64,000 nucleotides of DNA, taken from assembly GCA_007693505.1 (NCBI GenBank), contig REDL01000077.1, forward strand, positions 1 through 64,000, read 5' to 3'. The notes beneath the pieces were generated by a model. That model saw only the letters and a list, made by a program, of their open reading frames with translations. It searched no databases and was not told where the DNA came from. Both the position numbers and the translations under genes were made by a program. Each line of letters starts with the position of its first letter. Positions within the stretch are counted from its first letter, which is position 1. This document shows, in pieces, positions 25,480 through 36,216 of the stretch. This DNA is from Desulfovibrionales bacterium. Lineage in GTDB: Bacteria; Desulfobacterota; Desulfovibrionia; Desulfovibrionales; Desulfonatronaceae.

Positions 25480-26409
25480 ATGACGGAAGTATCGGTCGTA
25501 GTGCCCTTGTATAATGAAGAGGGCAATGTTGTGGAATTGCACCGGGAGATCAGGGAGGTCTGCGAGGCCAACGGGTATAAATACGAAATCATCCTGGTGG
25601 ATGATGGTTCCCGGGATGCCACACTGAAGCGGGCCAAGGAATGCTCACCGGCGAAAATCATCCGTTTTCGTCGCAACTTCGGACAGACCGCTGCTTTTGA
25701 CGCCGGGATCAAACAGGCTCGTTATCGGTATATCGTGACCATGGATGGAGATCGACAAAATGATCCGCGGGACATTCCTCGAATGATCGCCTACCTGGAA
25801 GAACATGATTATGATGTGGTTTCCGGGTGGCGCAAAAAACGTAAGGATACCTTTTCCAAGCGATTCTTTTCCAACGGGGCGAAAGTATTGCGGGATGTAC
25901 TGATCAAGGACAATATTCACGACAGCGGGTGCGCCTTGAAAGTCTATCGTCGGGAATGTTTCGAAAACATCAACCTTTTCGGGGAAATGCATCGTTTTAT
26001 CCCGGCACTGCTCAAGATCAAGGGGTTCACCGTGGGCGAAGTGGAAGTCAACCATCGCCCCCGGGTTTCCGGTGTATCCAAGTATAACTGGAAACGGGCC
26101 ATGAAGGGCTTTGTGGACATGGTTTCGGTCTGGTTTTGGAACAAGTATGCGGTCCGGCCGCTCCACCTTTTGGGCGGGGCCGGGATGATCATGTTGGGCA
26201 TTGGGCTGCTTTTTTCCCTCTATACGATACTTTTGTTCCTGCAAGGGTATAACATGTCCCACACGGTCTGGCCGCTGCTTTCCGCCTTTTCCGTGATCAC
26301 CGGACTGCAGCTTTTTGTCAGTGGACTGCTCACGGACATGCTCTCGAAATTGTATTACGAGAAATCCAGAGACAAAGCCTATATCATCCGGGAAATTATT
26401 GAACTTTAA
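25480..26409 (+). CDS. Polyprenyl-phosphate glycosyltransferase, GT2 with two membrane helices (GtrB/DPM1-like)
   Basis: A 309-residue GT2 enzyme that would move a hexose from a nucleotide donor to undecaprenyl phosphate. EVSVVVPLYNEEGNV opens the domain. ILVDDGSRDAT and TMDGDRQNDP are the nucleotide and metal motifs. Two C-terminal helices span about 235-260 and 270-295. A TTG start at 25450 would add ten residues, but the ATG at 25480 directly precedes the conserved start. It is the membrane entry point of the locus and is followed after 21 bases by an 8-TM protein. Confidence 0.9.
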   Translation: MTEVSVVVPLYNEEGNVVELHREIREVCEANGYKYEIILVDDGSRDATLKRAKECSPAKIIRFRRNFGQTAAFDAGIKQARYRYIVTMDGDRQNDPRDIPRMIAYLEEHDYDVVSGWRKKRKDTFSKRFFSNGAKVLRDVLIKDNIHDSGCALKVYRRECFENINLFGEMHRFIPALLKIKGFTVGEVEVNHRPRVSGVSKYNWKRAMKGFVDMVSVWFWNKYAVRPLHLLGGAGMIMLGIGLLFSLYTILLFLQGYNMSHTVWPLLSAFSVITGLQLFVSGLLTDMLSKLYYEKSRDKAYIIREIIEL

Positions 26410-26430
26410 GATGTTCGGGAGCAATGGATC

Positions 26431-27432
26431 ATGCGCATGGAAGACGTTTCGGCTCTGATTGCACCGGATGCTCTCCTCCAGGCCCTGGGCGTAGCACTCC
26501 TGCTGCTGCCCGGACTAGTGGCCATGGGAGCGGTGTGTGTCGCCTTGCTGACGGCAGTGTGCCTCAGGAAATCATCCCGGGTCTTCGCGGACAAGCTGGC
26601 CAAGCAAATCACCGAGTTCGGGGTGCTTGTCCTCGGTGCGTGGCTGCTGCTTGTTTCAGCCCGTTGGGGGTTATGGGTCGGCGAGATATGGCCGGTGTCC
26701 GATATTCTGCGGGCTTTTTACCATCTGTTCTTTGATGTCCCTGGGCAAGCAGCCCTGGTGGCGACCTTGCTGTCCCTGCTTTTTGTCCGCGCCTGGCGTC
26801 ATAAAAAACGCAGCTCAGCTGGGCATTTTGTTCTGGGTGGAGTGGCCTGCATGACCTGGCTCGTCGTCTTGATGCTGTTCATCCTGGGAGGACTCTTCCT
26901 TGTTCACGTCGAGACCCCTTCAGCCAGGATGGACCTCCCGTCCGCTACGGTGTTCCTCTTCGCTCCGACGGCCTGGCTTGTATGGGCGCAAGCCCTTTTT
27001 CTGGGCATGGCCATGGCGGGTGGAGTGGGGTTGCTGTATCTGGTCGTACGTCGCAAGCGAGAGGATTATGGACGGGACTATTACGGGTGGGCTGCCCGGG
27101 CCTGTGCTGTTCGGGCGTTCAGTTCAGGGATTGCGCAGGCACTCTGGGCCGGGGCACTGTATCTGAGCCTGAACTTGGCCTGGGCTGATTTGGCGATTCA
27201 GGAGGTGACTCAGTGGACACGTGCAGCTCTGGCGGCGCTTCCGGCCTCCCCGGCCTTCCCGGCCATGTCGGCATTCCTCGCTATTTCCATGGCAGCCTGG
27301 TTGAGTCTGCTGCCTCTTGTCCGAGGCCAGAATCCCATGCGCCTGAAAGGGCTGATGCTGGTCCATGTCCTGCTCCTGCTCATCGCGGCGGTTTTACTGA
27401 TAATGGTTGTCTCTGAGCTGTTTTTGACGTGA
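26431..27432 (+). CDS. Integral membrane protein, about eight helices, unknown function
   Basis: A 333-residue very hydrophobic protein. Helices are visible near residues 16-46, 65-88, 105-120, 133-160, 170-200, 230-252, 275-296 and 303-331. Basic loops such as RRKREDYGRDYYGW (about 208-222) suggest cytoplasmic faces. No flippase, polymerase or ligase motif could be recognised. Position right after the polyprenyl-phosphate glycosyltransferase makes a role in moving or transferring a lipid-linked sugar plausible, but that rests on context only. Confidence 0.6.
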   Translation: MRMEDVSALIAPDALLQALGVALLLLPGLVAMGAVCVALLTAVCLRKSSRVFADKLAKQITEFGVLVLGAWLLLVSARWGLWVGEIWPVSDILRAFYHLFFDVPGQAALVATLLSLLFVRAWRHKKRSSAGHFVLGGVACMTWLVVLMLFILGGLFLVHVETPSARMDLPSATVFLFAPTAWLVWAQALFLGMAMAGGVGLLYLVVRRKREDYGRDYYGWAARACAVRAFSSGIAQALWAGALYLSLNLAWADLAIQEVTQWTRAALAALPASPAFPAMSAFLAISMAAWLSLLPLVRGQNPMRLKGLMLVHVLLLLIAAVLLIMVVSELFLT

Positions 27433-27529
27433 AGAAATGTTTTCATCGACCGGGGCCCCTGTATTTGTCCTGACGGCAACAGCGTGGCCCTGAAACTGAC
27501 ATGCATTCGAACTGGAGTTGCATTCTACA

Positions 27530-28357
27530 ATGAAGAAATTTTCCCGCTATTCTGTTTTTTTGCTTCTGTTCGTGGCTCTGCTCTGCTGGGTTCGTCCCGA
27601 TATCGCCCACAGCGGCACCTCCGGGCAACCCGAAGAGCCCTTGATACTCCAGGAGCTGTTGCGCGCCCATCCGGACCTGGTCCTGGATGTACTGCGGGAC
27701 CATCCCCTGGAACTGATTGAAATTCTGGAACAGGCCGTGGCCATCAAGCGGGAAGCTGACCAGCGTCGGCAGGAGCAGGCCGACTTGGCCATGGATCGTC
27801 ATCCCGTGATTTCTCCTGATCGTCCCATTCGCGGCAATCCGGACGCTCCGGTGACGATTGTCGAGTACTCGGATTTTCTGTGTCCCTATTGCAGTCAAGC
27901 CACAGAGACCGTCAAACACCTGATGGCCCAGGATCAAGATGGGAGATTCCGTCTCGTTTTCAAGCACCTGCCCCTGAACCCTGTCTCTCATGAGTTGGCG
28001 CTGGCCTTCGAGGCCGTGGCCTTGCAAAATCATGAAGCAGCATGGAAACTGCATGGCCAATTATTCCAGCAACAGGGCCGACTGCGAGGTGGTGGAGCCG
28101 AGATCGTGCTTCAGGAGATCATTGCCGGGCTGGACATCGACACGGAGCAATTTGCCGTGGATCGAAGACGTCAGGAATTGGCCGGTGTGATCCAGGCCGA
28201 TATGGAGGAAGCCCGACGGTTCGGCTTCACTGGGACTCCCATGTTCCTGGTCAACGGCATTCCTCTGCGTGGGGCTGTGCCAATGTCGGAATTTCAGCGA
28301 GTTATCGAATTGGCCATGTCGCGAGATGCGTCCGACTCGCGGACTGACAAGGAGTGA
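27530..28357 (+). CDS. DsbA-family thiol-disulfide oxidoreductase, exported
   Basis: A 275-residue protein with a signal peptide (about residues 1-28). A charged helical region follows (about 35-85, rich in Leu/Glu/Asp). The thioredoxin-fold domain starts at [17 protein letters not shown] with the CPYC redox motif, and the cis-Pro lies in [11 protein letters not shown]. It resembles BdbD/ScsC-like DsbA proteins that oxidise or isomerise periplasmic disulfides. A TTG at 27518 is in frame, but ATG 27530 with GGAG twelve bases before it is preferred. It is followed closely by glnS. Confidence 0.88.
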   Translation: MKKFSRYSVFLLLFVALLCWVRPDIAHSGTSGQPEEPLILQELLRAHPDLVLDVLRDHPLELIEILEQAVAIKREADQRRQEQADLAMDRHPVISPDRPIRGNPDAPVTIVEYSDFLCPYCSQATETVKHLMAQDQDGRFRLVFKHLPLNPVSHELALAFEAVALQNHEAAWKLHGQLFQQQGRLRGGGAEIVLQEIIAGLDIDTEQFAVDRRRQELAGVIQADMEEARRFGFTGTPMFLVNGIPLRGAVPMSEFQRVIELAMSRDASDSRTDKE

Positions 28358-28361
28358 ACAA

Positions 28362-30065
28362 ATGATGAGCACCACCGCCATAGCCTCAAATTTTATCAAA
28401 TCCATCGTGGAGGAAGATCTGCGGACCGGCAAAAACAACGGCCACGTGATCACCCGATTTCCTCCGGAACCCAATGGCTACCTGCATATCGGGCATGCCA
28501 AGTCTATCTGTCTGAATTTTGGCTTGGCCCGAGAGTTCAATGGGGCCTGTCACCTGCGATTCGATGACACCAATCCGATCAAGGAGGACGTGGAGTATGT
28601 CGAGTCCATCAAACGTGATGTCCGCTGGCTGGGTTTCGATTGGGGGGACAACATGTTTTTTGCCTCGGACTATTTTGATCAATTGCATGATTATGCCGTG
28701 GCGTTGATCCGCCGAGACAAGGCCTATGTCTGCAGCTTGAGCACCGAGGAAATCCGGGCGTATCGCGGGACACTGACCGAGCCGGGCCGGGACAGCCCTT
28801 ATCGCAATCGGGGTATTGAAGAAAACCTGGATCTTTTCGCTCGGATGCGGGCTGGGGAGTTCGAGGAGGGGAGGCACGTGCTTCGGGCCAAGATTGATAT
28901 GGCTTCGCCCAATGTCAGCCTGCGCGATCCGGTGATCTACCGGATCAAGAAGGCCGCCCACCATCGCACTGGAGACACCTGGTGCATTTACCCCATGTAT
29001 GACTTCGCCCACTGTCTGTCTGATTCCATCGAAGGAGTTACTCATTCCATCTGCACCCTGGAATTTGAAAACAATCGCCCCTTGTACCACTGGTTTCTGG
29101 ATACCCTGGAAACCCCCTGTCACCCAGAGCAGATTGAATTCGCCAGGCTGAACCTGAGCTATACCGTGCTCAGCAAGCGCAAACTGATCCAGCTTGTCCA
29201 GGACAAGACCGTCAGCGGCTGGGATGATCCAAGGATGCCGACAATTTCCGGCATGCGTCGGCGTGGTGTGCCGCCACAGGCACTCCGCAGCTTCTGCGAC
29301 CGGATCGGGGTGGCCAGGGCCGACTCCATGGTCGACATCTCCCTATTGGAACACTGTATTCGAGAGGTGCTCAATATCCGCGCACCGCGGGTCATGGCCG
29401 TGCTGCGCCCCCTTAAGGTGGTTATCACCAATTATCCGGAAGGGCACGTGGACGAACTGGAAGCGCCCCTGCACCCGGAAAACCCGGAAATGGGCAACCG
29501 AACAATTCCTTTTGCCCGGGAACTGTACATCGAAAGAGACGATTTCATGGAGGAGCCGCCCAAGAAATTTTATCGGTTGGCCCCGGGAAGAGAGGTGCGA
29601 TTGCGCTACGGATATTATATCACCTGCCGAGAAGTGATCAAAAATGATCATGGGGAGATCATGGAGTTGCGATGTACCTACGATCCAGCTTCTCGTGGTG
29701 GAGGGACGCCGGATGGACGCAAGGTCAAGGCCACCCTGCACTGGGTTTGCGCCCAAACGGCCAAGCCGGCCCAGGTGCGAATCTACAACCACCTCTTCAC
29801 CACGGCCAATCCCAACGAGGCTCCGGAGGGCAAGGACTTCCGCTTCAACATCAATCCAAATTCCCTGGAAGTGCTTGAAGGTTGCCAAGTGGAGCCGCAT
29901 CTGGCCGGTGCTGAATCCGGCAGTCGATGGCAGTTCGAGCGCCTGGGTTATTACAGTGTTGATCCTGTGGAAAGTACCCCAGAGGAGTTGATTTTCAACC
30001 GGATTATTTCCCTGCGGGACACCTGGGCCAAAGTCCAGGCTGCTGAGGGCAAGAACGCATCCTGA
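28362..30065 (+). CDS. glnS: Glutaminyl-tRNA synthetase
   Basis: Class I synthetase of 567 residues charging tRNA-Gln with glutamine. [15 protein letters not shown] (34-48) holds the HIGH motif (42-45). [11 protein letters not shown] near 270 is the KMSKS-equivalent. The C-terminal half contains the beta-barrel anticodon-binding domains (for example [14 protein letters not shown]). AAGGAG at 28349-28354 precedes ATG ATG at 28362; an upstream in-frame extension overlaps the DsbA gene and is not credible. It starts four bases after that stop, suggesting co-transcription. Confidence 0.96.
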   Translation: MMSTTAIASNFIKSIVEEDLRTGKNNGHVITRFPPEPNGYLHIGHAKSICLNFGLAREFNGACHLRFDDTNPIKEDVEYVESIKRDVRWLGFDWGDNMFFASDYFDQLHDYAVALIRRDKAYVCSLSTEEIRAYRGTLTEPGRDSPYRNRGIEENLDLFARMRAGEFEEGRHVLRAKIDMASPNVSLRDPVIYRIKKAAHHRTGDTWCIYPMYDFAHCLSDSIEGVTHSICTLEFENNRPLYHWFLDTLETPCHPEQIEFARLNLSYTVLSKRKLIQLVQDKTVSGWDDPRMPTISGMRRRGVPPQALRSFCDRIGVARADSMVDISLLEHCIREVLNIRAPRVMAVLRPLKVVITNYPEGHVDELEAPLHPENPEMGNRTIPFARELYIERDDFMEEPPKKFYRLAPGREVRLRYGYYITCREVIKNDHGEIMELRCTYDPASRGGGTPDGRKVKATLHWVCAQTAKPAQVRIYNHLFTTANPNEAPEGKDFRFNINPNSLEVLEGCQVEPHLAGAESGSRWQFERLGYYSVDPVESTPEELIFNRIISLRDTWAKVQAAEGKNAS

Positions 30066-30117
30066 ACGCTCCAGACGTCCTCTCTTCACTCCACATTTTT
30101 TCTCGCGAGTCATCCTT

Positions 30118-33100
30118 ATGTTCGATACAGATAGTCCTTCACCCCAGAGTTCGGTACCGTCCGCACAGGATTCATCTCCGACCCATTACGTGGCCATTGG
30201 CGCCTCAGCCGGTGGACTTGAGGCCATCGAAGCCTTCTTCCTGAACATGGTGCCGAACAGCGGGCTGGGATTTATCGTGGTGCAGCATCTTTCCCCGGAC
30301 TACAAAAGCCTGATGAAGGAATTGCTGTCCAAAAAAACCCCGATGCCGGTGCATCGGGCCGAGGAGGGCATGCGTGTCAAGGCCGACAACGTTTATCTGA
30401 TACCCCCCAAGAAAAACCTGAGCATTTTCCACGGCAAATTGTTGCTTTCCGAGCAGGATCATACCCGTGGCATCAACCTGCCCATCGACGTTTTCCTCCA
30501 ATCCCTGGCCGAGGACCAAAGCGAGCGCGCGGTGGCGATCATCCTTTCAGGCACAGGTAGCGACGGGATGCGCGGCGTCCGGGTTATCAAGGAATTTGGC
30601 GGGATGATCATGGTGCAAAGCGAGGAAAGTGCCAAGTTCGATGGCATGCCTCGAGCGGCTATTTCCACCGGACTGTGCGACTTCATTCTTCCACCGGAAG
30701 AGATGCCGGGACAATTGTTGAACTGGGTCAAGCATCCTTACGTGAGCAAAGCCGAACGGGCTGAGACGCTTTTCAAGGAGGAAGACGGACTGACCCGGAT
30801 TTTTTCCATCCTGCGTGAACGGTTCAAGGTCGACTTCACGTATTACAAGCCCAGCACGGTCAACCGCCGGATTGAGCGGCGAATGACCATCAATCAGGTC
30901 AAGGATATCAAGGATTACGTCGCCTTCATGGGCAACTACGCCGGAGAGGCTACGGCTCTGTTCCGGGAACTGCTCATTGGTGTGACCAGTTTTTTTCGCG
31001 ACCCGCAAGCATACGATATTCTTGGAAAAAAATGGCTCAAGGAATTGATCAAAAACACGGATGCGCGAGAAGTTCGCTTCTGGGTGGCTGGTTGTTCCAC
31101 CGGGGAGGAAGCCTACAGCCTGGCTATTCTGGCCCGGGAATGTCTGGCGGAACTGGAAGTGAGCCGAGACATCAAGATATTTGCCACGGATATCGATCGG
31201 GACGCCATTCATTTCGCGGCCAACGGTATCTATCCGGAGAGCATCGCCGCGGATGTTTCCCCCCAACGGCTGGCCAAGAACTTCCACAGACGCGATGAAC
31301 ATTTTCAGATTTCCCGAACTATCCGAGAGATGGTGGTCTTTGCCCAGCACAACCTGATCAAGGATCCGCCCTTCACCAATATCAGCTTGATTTCTTGTCG
31401 CAACCTGTTGATCTACCTCCAACCGTCATTGCAGCAGAAAGTTTTTGAGTTCTTCAATTTCTCCTTGAACCCCGCTGGTCTGCTCTTTTTGGGCACCAGT
31501 GAAACCATCGGTGACATGACGGAATTTTTCGCTCCTTTGGATCATAAGTGGAAATTGTATCAATCCAAAGGGCGGATGAAGCGGGTTGGCGGTCCAATGC
31601 ACCTGGCGGTTTCCGACACCCGTGTCCAGGAGGTCAAAGGCCAATTCGCCGCGGCCCGCAAGTCCCTGCAATCTGGTGACCCGGACAAGGTTTTGGAACG
31701 CTTCCTGGACGCCGTCAGTGAAAACTACATTCCTCTGGCTTTGATCGTAAACGAACAGATGGATGTCTTGCACATCATTGGCGACAGTGAAGGATACCTG
31801 CGCCTGCCTTCAGGTAAACCGACCCTGAATGTGACCAAGATGACCACCAGGCAACTTTCCATCCCCATGGCAACCGGCATTCAAAAGGTTTTTCGTCAGG
31901 GCCGGGATGTGCTGTTCCACAATCTGCCCACCTCCTCGGGCCACCTGTCCCGAACCGTCAACCTCCGCTTTGTTCCGCTCCCGACGTCCAAGGGACAGGC
32001 TCCTTTGGTCGCCGTGCTCATCGAGGAGGCAACTGCATATCGTCCCACAGCGAGTGACGAACTGAAAGACACTCCCTGTGATTTGAGCCAAGAGGCGGAG
32101 CAGCGCATCACGGACCTGGAACAGGAACTCCAGTTTTCCCGTGAAAATCTTCAGGCCACCATTGAGGAACTGGAAACTTCCAATGAGGAGCTGCAGGCTA
32201 CCAACGAGGAGCTCGTGGCCAGCAACGAGGAGCTGCAGGCCACCAACGAGGAACTCCAGTCCACCAACGAAGAACTGTACACGGTCAACGCCGAATATCA
32301 GAATCGGATCATTGAGCTGACCGAACTGAATCATGACGTGAACAATTTGCTGGCCGCCTCCATGGTCGGCAAGCTGTTGCTGGACGAGAACCTGGAGATC
32401 AGGCGCTTTTCACCCAAAGTCACCGAACTTTTTCGGTTGATTGACAAGGACATCGGCCGCCCCGTCTCGCACATTGTCCACTTTCTGGAAGACATTGATC
32501 TGCTGGAGATGATCCGCAACGTCCAGGAAAGTTCTGAGATGGTCGAGGCCGAAGTGCGAAGCCAGGGAAAGCGCTGGTATCTGATGCGCATCACCCCCTA
32601 CCTGGTCGGCCCGAATGTTTATTCCGGCACCGTGCTGACCTTTGTGGACATCACCAAATTGAAGACCGTGGAACAGGAACTCCGGGAATCCGAGCAACGC
32701 TTTGCTGCTGTGGTCAACACCTCGCCGGCGCTGATCTGGATGTCCGGTCCGGATAAGATGTGCACATGGTTCAACGATCCCTGGCTGGCCTTCACCGGAA
32801 GAACCCTGCAACAGGAAGTGGGGGACGGATGGGCCGAGGGCATCCACCCCGAGGATCAAGAGCAAAGCCTCCAGCTGTATTCCGGAGCCTTTGACCGCCG
32901 GGAACCTTTTGAAATGGAATACCGGTTACGTCGCCATGACGGTGAATACCGCTGGATTCTGGACCAGGGGCATCCGCGACACTCTCCCGAAGGCAAGTTC
33001 ATTGGCTATATTGGTTCCTGTCTGGATATCACGGAACTGAAAAAGGCCGAAACCGCCCTGCGTGCCGAGCGGATGCAGATTTTCAGCTGGTTTGACGACA

Positions 33101-33405
33101 TCGACGAGTGTATCTATGCCGCTGACAAAAAGACCCACGAAATCCTCTATGCCAACAAGGCCATGGAGCTCTCTTTCGGTGAGGATCTGGTGGGAAAGCC
33201 CTGCCATGAACGAATTCAGGGAACGGATCACCCCTGCGGAATCTGCGCGGACAGAAAATCGGATGACACAACAGATCGGGTTCGGGTAGGGACTTTTCAG
33301 GAAAACCGCAGTGACAGTCAGTTTAAATCCGTGGATAAGATCATTCATTGGCATGATGGACGCGAGGCTTGCTTGCGGTATCTGAAAATAATCGCATCGA
33401 AATAA
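30118..33405 (+). CDS. CheB-CheR-coiled coil-PAS fusion signalling protein
   Basis: A 1095-residue protein. It opens with a CheB methylesterase domain (about 22-205: Ser30 in GASAGG, His57 in VVQHLSP, Asp in GTGSDGMRG). A CheR methyltransferase follows (about 225-490, SAM motif [14 protein letters not shown]). Next is a coiled coil built from [11 protein letters not shown]-type repeats (about 660-740), then three PAS/PAC segments to the end. No receiver or kinase domain is present. Such fusions usually have a C-terminal kinase; here a PAS histidine kinase follows as a separate gene 33 bases on. Role in taxis or other signalling is inferred. Confidence 0.93.
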   Translation: MFDTDSPSPQSSVPSAQDSSPTHYVAIGASAGGLEAIEAFFLNMVPNSGLGFIVVQHLSPDYKSLMKELLSKKTPMPVHRAEEGMRVKADNVYLIPPKKNLSIFHGKLLLSEQDHTRGINLPIDVFLQSLAEDQSERAVAIILSGTGSDGMRGVRVIKEFGGMIMVQSEESAKFDGMPRAAISTGLCDFILPPEEMPGQLLNWVKHPYVSKAERAETLFKEEDGLTRIFSILRERFKVDFTYYKPSTVNRRIERRMTINQVKDIKDYVAFMGNYAGEATALFRELLIGVTSFFRDPQAYDILGKKWLKELIKNTDAREVRFWVAGCSTGEEAYSLAILARECLAELEVSRDIKIFATDIDRDAIHFAANGIYPESIAADVSPQRLAKNFHRRDEHFQISRTIREMVVFAQHNLIKDPPFTNISLISCRNLLIYLQPSLQQKVFEFFNFSLNPAGLLFLGTSETIGDMTEFFAPLDHKWKLYQSKGRMKRVGGPMHLAVSDTRVQEVKGQFAAARKSLQSGDPDKVLERFLDAVSENYIPLALIVNEQMDVLHIIGDSEGYLRLPSGKPTLNVTKMTTRQLSIPMATGIQKVFRQGRDVLFHNLPTSSGHLSRTVNLRFVPLPTSKGQAPLVAVLIEEATAYRPTASDELKDTPCDLSQEAEQRITDLEQELQFSRENLQATIEELETSNEELQATNEELVASNEELQATNEELQSTNEELYTVNAEYQNRIIELTELNHDVNNLLAASMVGKLLLDENLEIRRFSPKVTELFRLIDKDIGRPVSHIVHFLEDIDLLEMIRNVQESSEMVEAEVRSQGKRWYLMRITPYLVGPNVYSGTVLTFVDITKLKTVEQELRESEQRFAAVVNTSPALIWMSGPDKMCTWFNDPWLAFTGRTLQQEVGDGWAEGIHPEDQEQSLQLYSGAFDRREPFEMEYRLRRHDGEYRWILDQGHPRHSPEGKFIGYIGSCLDITELKKAETALRAERMQIFSWFDDIDECIYAADKKTHEILYANKAMELSFGEDLVGKPCHERIQGTDHPCGICADRKSDDTTDRVRVGTFQENRSDSQFKSVDKIIHWHDGREACLRYLKIIASK

Positions 33406-33438
33406 ACGATTGTCCATGGAGCGTGTGGGAATCGGCTT

Positions 33439-34890
33439 ATGAGCAAACAAAAGGCGTACCGGGAGGGTGATCAGACCTCGGACCTGCGGCGACTGGCAGA
33501 AGAGCACTTGGCATCCCATGGACAACACCCCGGAGCGGTTGCGCACCCGAGCAATGAAGCACGATTGATCCACGATCTCCGGGTGCATCAGGTCGAGCTT
33601 GAACTGCAAAATGAGGAGCTCAGGGAAACCCAGAAACATCTCGAGGCAGCCCGGGACAGCTACGCTCGGCTTTTTCAGCAAGCACCTGTGGGCTATTTGA
33701 TTGTGGAGGATAACGGTGTCGTCCTGCAAGTCAATGCGACCTTTTGCACAATGTTGGGGCTGTCGATCAATGACGTGGTGGGGAAACCACTCTCCGACTT
33801 CCTGGAACAGGAGGACCGTGGGATTTTTCTGGGACGGTTCAAAGCGTTTTTCAAAAATCCGGAAGGTAAAACCATGGAAGTCCGGATGCATCGGGACGGA
33901 GAAACGTTCCCCGTGCGCATGCGCGGTCGAGTCGAGGACAAGATCCCCGTAAAACCGGCCGGACGAAAAACCATTGAAAACGGACTGTTTCTCACCGTGA
34001 GCGATATCACCGAGCAGAAGCAGGCCGAGACCGCATTGCGAAGGGCCAAGGAGCAGGCGGAAGCAGCAAATCGGATCAAGACCGATTTCCTGATGAACAT
34101 GAGCCATGAACTGCGCACGCCGCTCAACGGTCTGCTGGGCATGCTGGGGTTGCTGGACCAGCCGGAAATGGATGCGGACCAGAACAAGTTGCTGACCATG
34201 GCCGTGAATTCCGCCAACCGTCTTTCCCGTGTGTTGACGGACATCCTGGACCTGACCGAAATCGAGAGCGGACGTGTCACCCTGAATACAAGACCGTTCT
34301 CCACCATCCAACTCACCGAGTCGATCCGCGACCTGTTTGCTCCGGTTTTTCAGGAAAAAGGTCTGCGGTTGCGGATCAATACAGCACAAGATTTGCCGAA
34401 TACAGCCATCGGAGATGATATCCGCATTCGTCAGGTACTATTCAATCTGGTGGGCAATGCCTGCAAATTCACCCCTTCTGGAGAGGTGACGGTGCATGTG
34501 GACTGGGAGCCTGGTGACCGTCCCAAACAATTCAAGCTGATGCTTCGGGTCACGGATACCGGAATCGGAATGTCCCCTGAACAGCAATCCCGAGCCTTTG
34601 AATCCTTTTACCAGGCTGATCTGTCAATAACCAAACGGTATCAAGGAGTCGGCCTGGGGTTGACCATTGTCCAACGATTGATGGATTTGATGCAGGGTAC
34701 GGTATCCTTGCGGAGCATTCCCCGCATGGAAGCAGCGCGGGAAATGGATCAGGAGATGATCTTGAGTTCGGGAGATCATCCGGTTTCCGGTTCCACACTG
34801 AGTACGGAAGTATTGTGCACAATACCCCTGGAATATGGCATAGCTTGCACCGCGTCGGGATCGGCGCAAGATTGTTCGACTGGAGGGTAA
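33439..34890 (+). CDS. PAS domain sensor histidine kinase, soluble
   Basis: A 483-residue kinase with no membrane helix. A helical lead (HQVELELQNEELRETQKHLE) is followed by one PAS domain (about 72-195). The HisKA domain has its phospho-His in NMSHELRTPLNG (about residue 225). The HATPase domain carries NLVGNACKFT, DTGIGM and GVGLGLTIV. The lead is the pattern found in kinases partnered with CheB-CheR-PAS proteins, and the gene follows such a protein directly. No receiver is attached; the later hybrid kinase has one. Confidence 0.92.
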   Translation: MSKQKAYREGDQTSDLRRLAEEHLASHGQHPGAVAHPSNEARLIHDLRVHQVELELQNEELRETQKHLEAARDSYARLFQQAPVGYLIVEDNGVVLQVNATFCTMLGLSINDVVGKPLSDFLEQEDRGIFLGRFKAFFKNPEGKTMEVRMHRDGETFPVRMRGRVEDKIPVKPAGRKTIENGLFLTVSDITEQKQAETALRRAKEQAEAANRIKTDFLMNMSHELRTPLNGLLGMLGLLDQPEMDADQNKLLTMAVNSANRLSRVLTDILDLTEIESGRVTLNTRPFSTIQLTESIRDLFAPVFQEKGLRLRINTAQDLPNTAIGDDIRIRQVLFNLVGNACKFTPSGEVTVHVDWEPGDRPKQFKLMLRVTDTGIGMSPEQQSRAFESFYQADLSITKRYQGVGLGLTIVQRLMDLMQGTVSLRSIPRMEAAREMDQEMILSSGDHPVSGSTLSTEVLCTIPLEYGIACTASGSAQDCSTGG

Positions 34891-34891
34891 T

Positions 34892-34918
34892 ATGAAAACA
34901 GCTTCGAGGACAACATGA
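34892..34918 (+). CDS. Possible eight-codon leader peptide
   Basis: Directly after the kinase stop, GGAGGG (34882-34887) places a ribosome at ATG 34892, which encodes only MKTASRTT before TGA. That stop overlaps the ATG of the substrate-binding lipoprotein (ATGA at 34915-34918). The arrangement could re-initiate ribosomes on the lipoprotein gene. It may also be a chance result of ribosome-binding bases at the kinase end. Confidence 0.35.
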   Translation: MKTASRTT

Positions 34919-36192
34919 CCAGGGCCTTTCATGATCGTTGTCGCGGCCCAAGACTCGCCGATTTTTTCCCCTGCATGACCCTTGTTTTCATTGCCCTCTT
35001 TTGGAGTTGCACTCCGGAACCCGCATCGCGATCGGTATGCACGGATGTCCTTGGATGTGTCTGGGTTGAGAGAGGGGAGCCGGTTAAGGTGATCAGCCTG
35101 CATACCTTTACAGGTCCCCTGGCCTCATTAAGTGAGGAACACGTTCGGAACATGGAGATGCACATCGCCGAACGCTCGGGCATTCACGGCCATCCCGTGA
35201 CCATCATCCGGGAAGACGAACAGTGTTCTCCCTCCGGAGGGCTGGTTGCAGCCCAAAAAATTGCCGCAGATCCGAAAGTGGTTGCGATTCACGGCCCCAA
35301 CTGCTCCAGCGCGGCTGTACCGGCGTCTCGCATTCTTTCCGAAGCCGGGATGGTCATGGTATCCGGAACAGCCACGGCACCGTCACTGACCTCAGTGGGG
35401 GGCGAGCCTGGCGCGAACGCCCAGCCCGGCTTTTTCCGGACCGTAGCCAATGATCAGTACCAGGGAGTCGCGGCGGCGGCTTTTGCCAACGGTTTTCTTG
35501 GCCGCACCAGGGCCGCGGTGGTCCATGACCACAGCTCCTATGCCCGGGGGTTGGTCGAGGCCTTTTCCGAGGCTTTTCGCGCCAGGGGGGGGGAGGTTGT
35601 TTACAGCGGGGTGGTTGGACGCGGTGATCAAAACATGTACCCGCTCGTCCAGGCCATGGCCTCACACACTCCGGAACTGCTCTTCATGCCGATTTTCATG
35701 CCGGAGGCGGAACATCTTGTCTGGGCTGTCCGGTCCACACCCGAACTGGAGAAAATGCTGTTGCTCAGCGCGGACTCTACATTGAACCGGCCATTCTTGG
35801 AGATTTGCGGTAGTGCGTGCCAAGGCATGTTTTTCATTGCTCCGGACCCGCCCGACGGAACGACCTATGAGGCTTTCCTGGATCGATATTCGCGAATGTT
35901 TGGCCCAGGTCCGGAGGGTTCATTTCACGCCCATAGTTATGATGCAGCAACCATACTGCTTCATGCCTTGGAACGGGCCTCCTTTCCCGAGCCTGACGGC
36001 TCTTTGCGTATCGAACGGCAACGTGTTCGGGATGTCTTGTCCGGTCTTCGGGAATTTCCAGGGGTGACCGGCTCGTTGAGCTGTGATGCCCACGGCGATT
36101 GCGGCGTGCCGCGTTTCCGGTTGGTCCGCCATGGGTCATCAATGGATTTCGAACAGATTCTGCGTAACCCTCTTGCGATCCATGCCCCTTAA
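34915..36192 (+). CDS. Periplasmic substrate-binding lipoprotein, Leu/Ile/Val-binding type
   Basis: A 425-residue type I periplasmic binding protein. The signal ends in LFWSC, making Cys32 the likely lipidated residue. The two-lobed fold is recognisable from VKVISLHTFTGPLA, VVAIHGPNCSSAAVPASRIL and the hinge-like HAHSYDAATILL. No ABC permease or ATPase is adjacent. It lies 24 bases before a hybrid sensor kinase with a large periplasmic region, so it most likely presents a ligand to that kinase; this is inference from context. Ligand unknown. Confidence 0.85.
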   Translation: MTRAFHDRCRGPRLADFFPCMTLVFIALFWSCTPEPASRSVCTDVLGCVWVERGEPVKVISLHTFTGPLASLSEEHVRNMEMHIAERSGIHGHPVTIIREDEQCSPSGGLVAAQKIAADPKVVAIHGPNCSSAAVPASRILSEAGMVMVSGTATAPSLTSVGGEPGANAQPGFFRTVANDQYQGVAAAAFANGFLGRTRAAVVHDHSSYARGLVEAFSEAFRARGGEVVYSGVVGRGDQNMYPLVQAMASHTPELLFMPIFMPEAEHLVWAVRSTPELEKMLLLSADSTLNRPFLEICGSACQGMFFIAPDPPDGTTYEAFLDRYSRMFGPGPEGSFHAHSYDAATILLHALERASFPEPDGSLRIERQRVRDVLSGLREFPGVTGSLSCDAHGDCGVPRFRLVRHGSSMDFEQILRNPLAIHAP

Positions 36193-36216
36193 GCCGGGCA
36201 TGATTTCCGATTGCCC

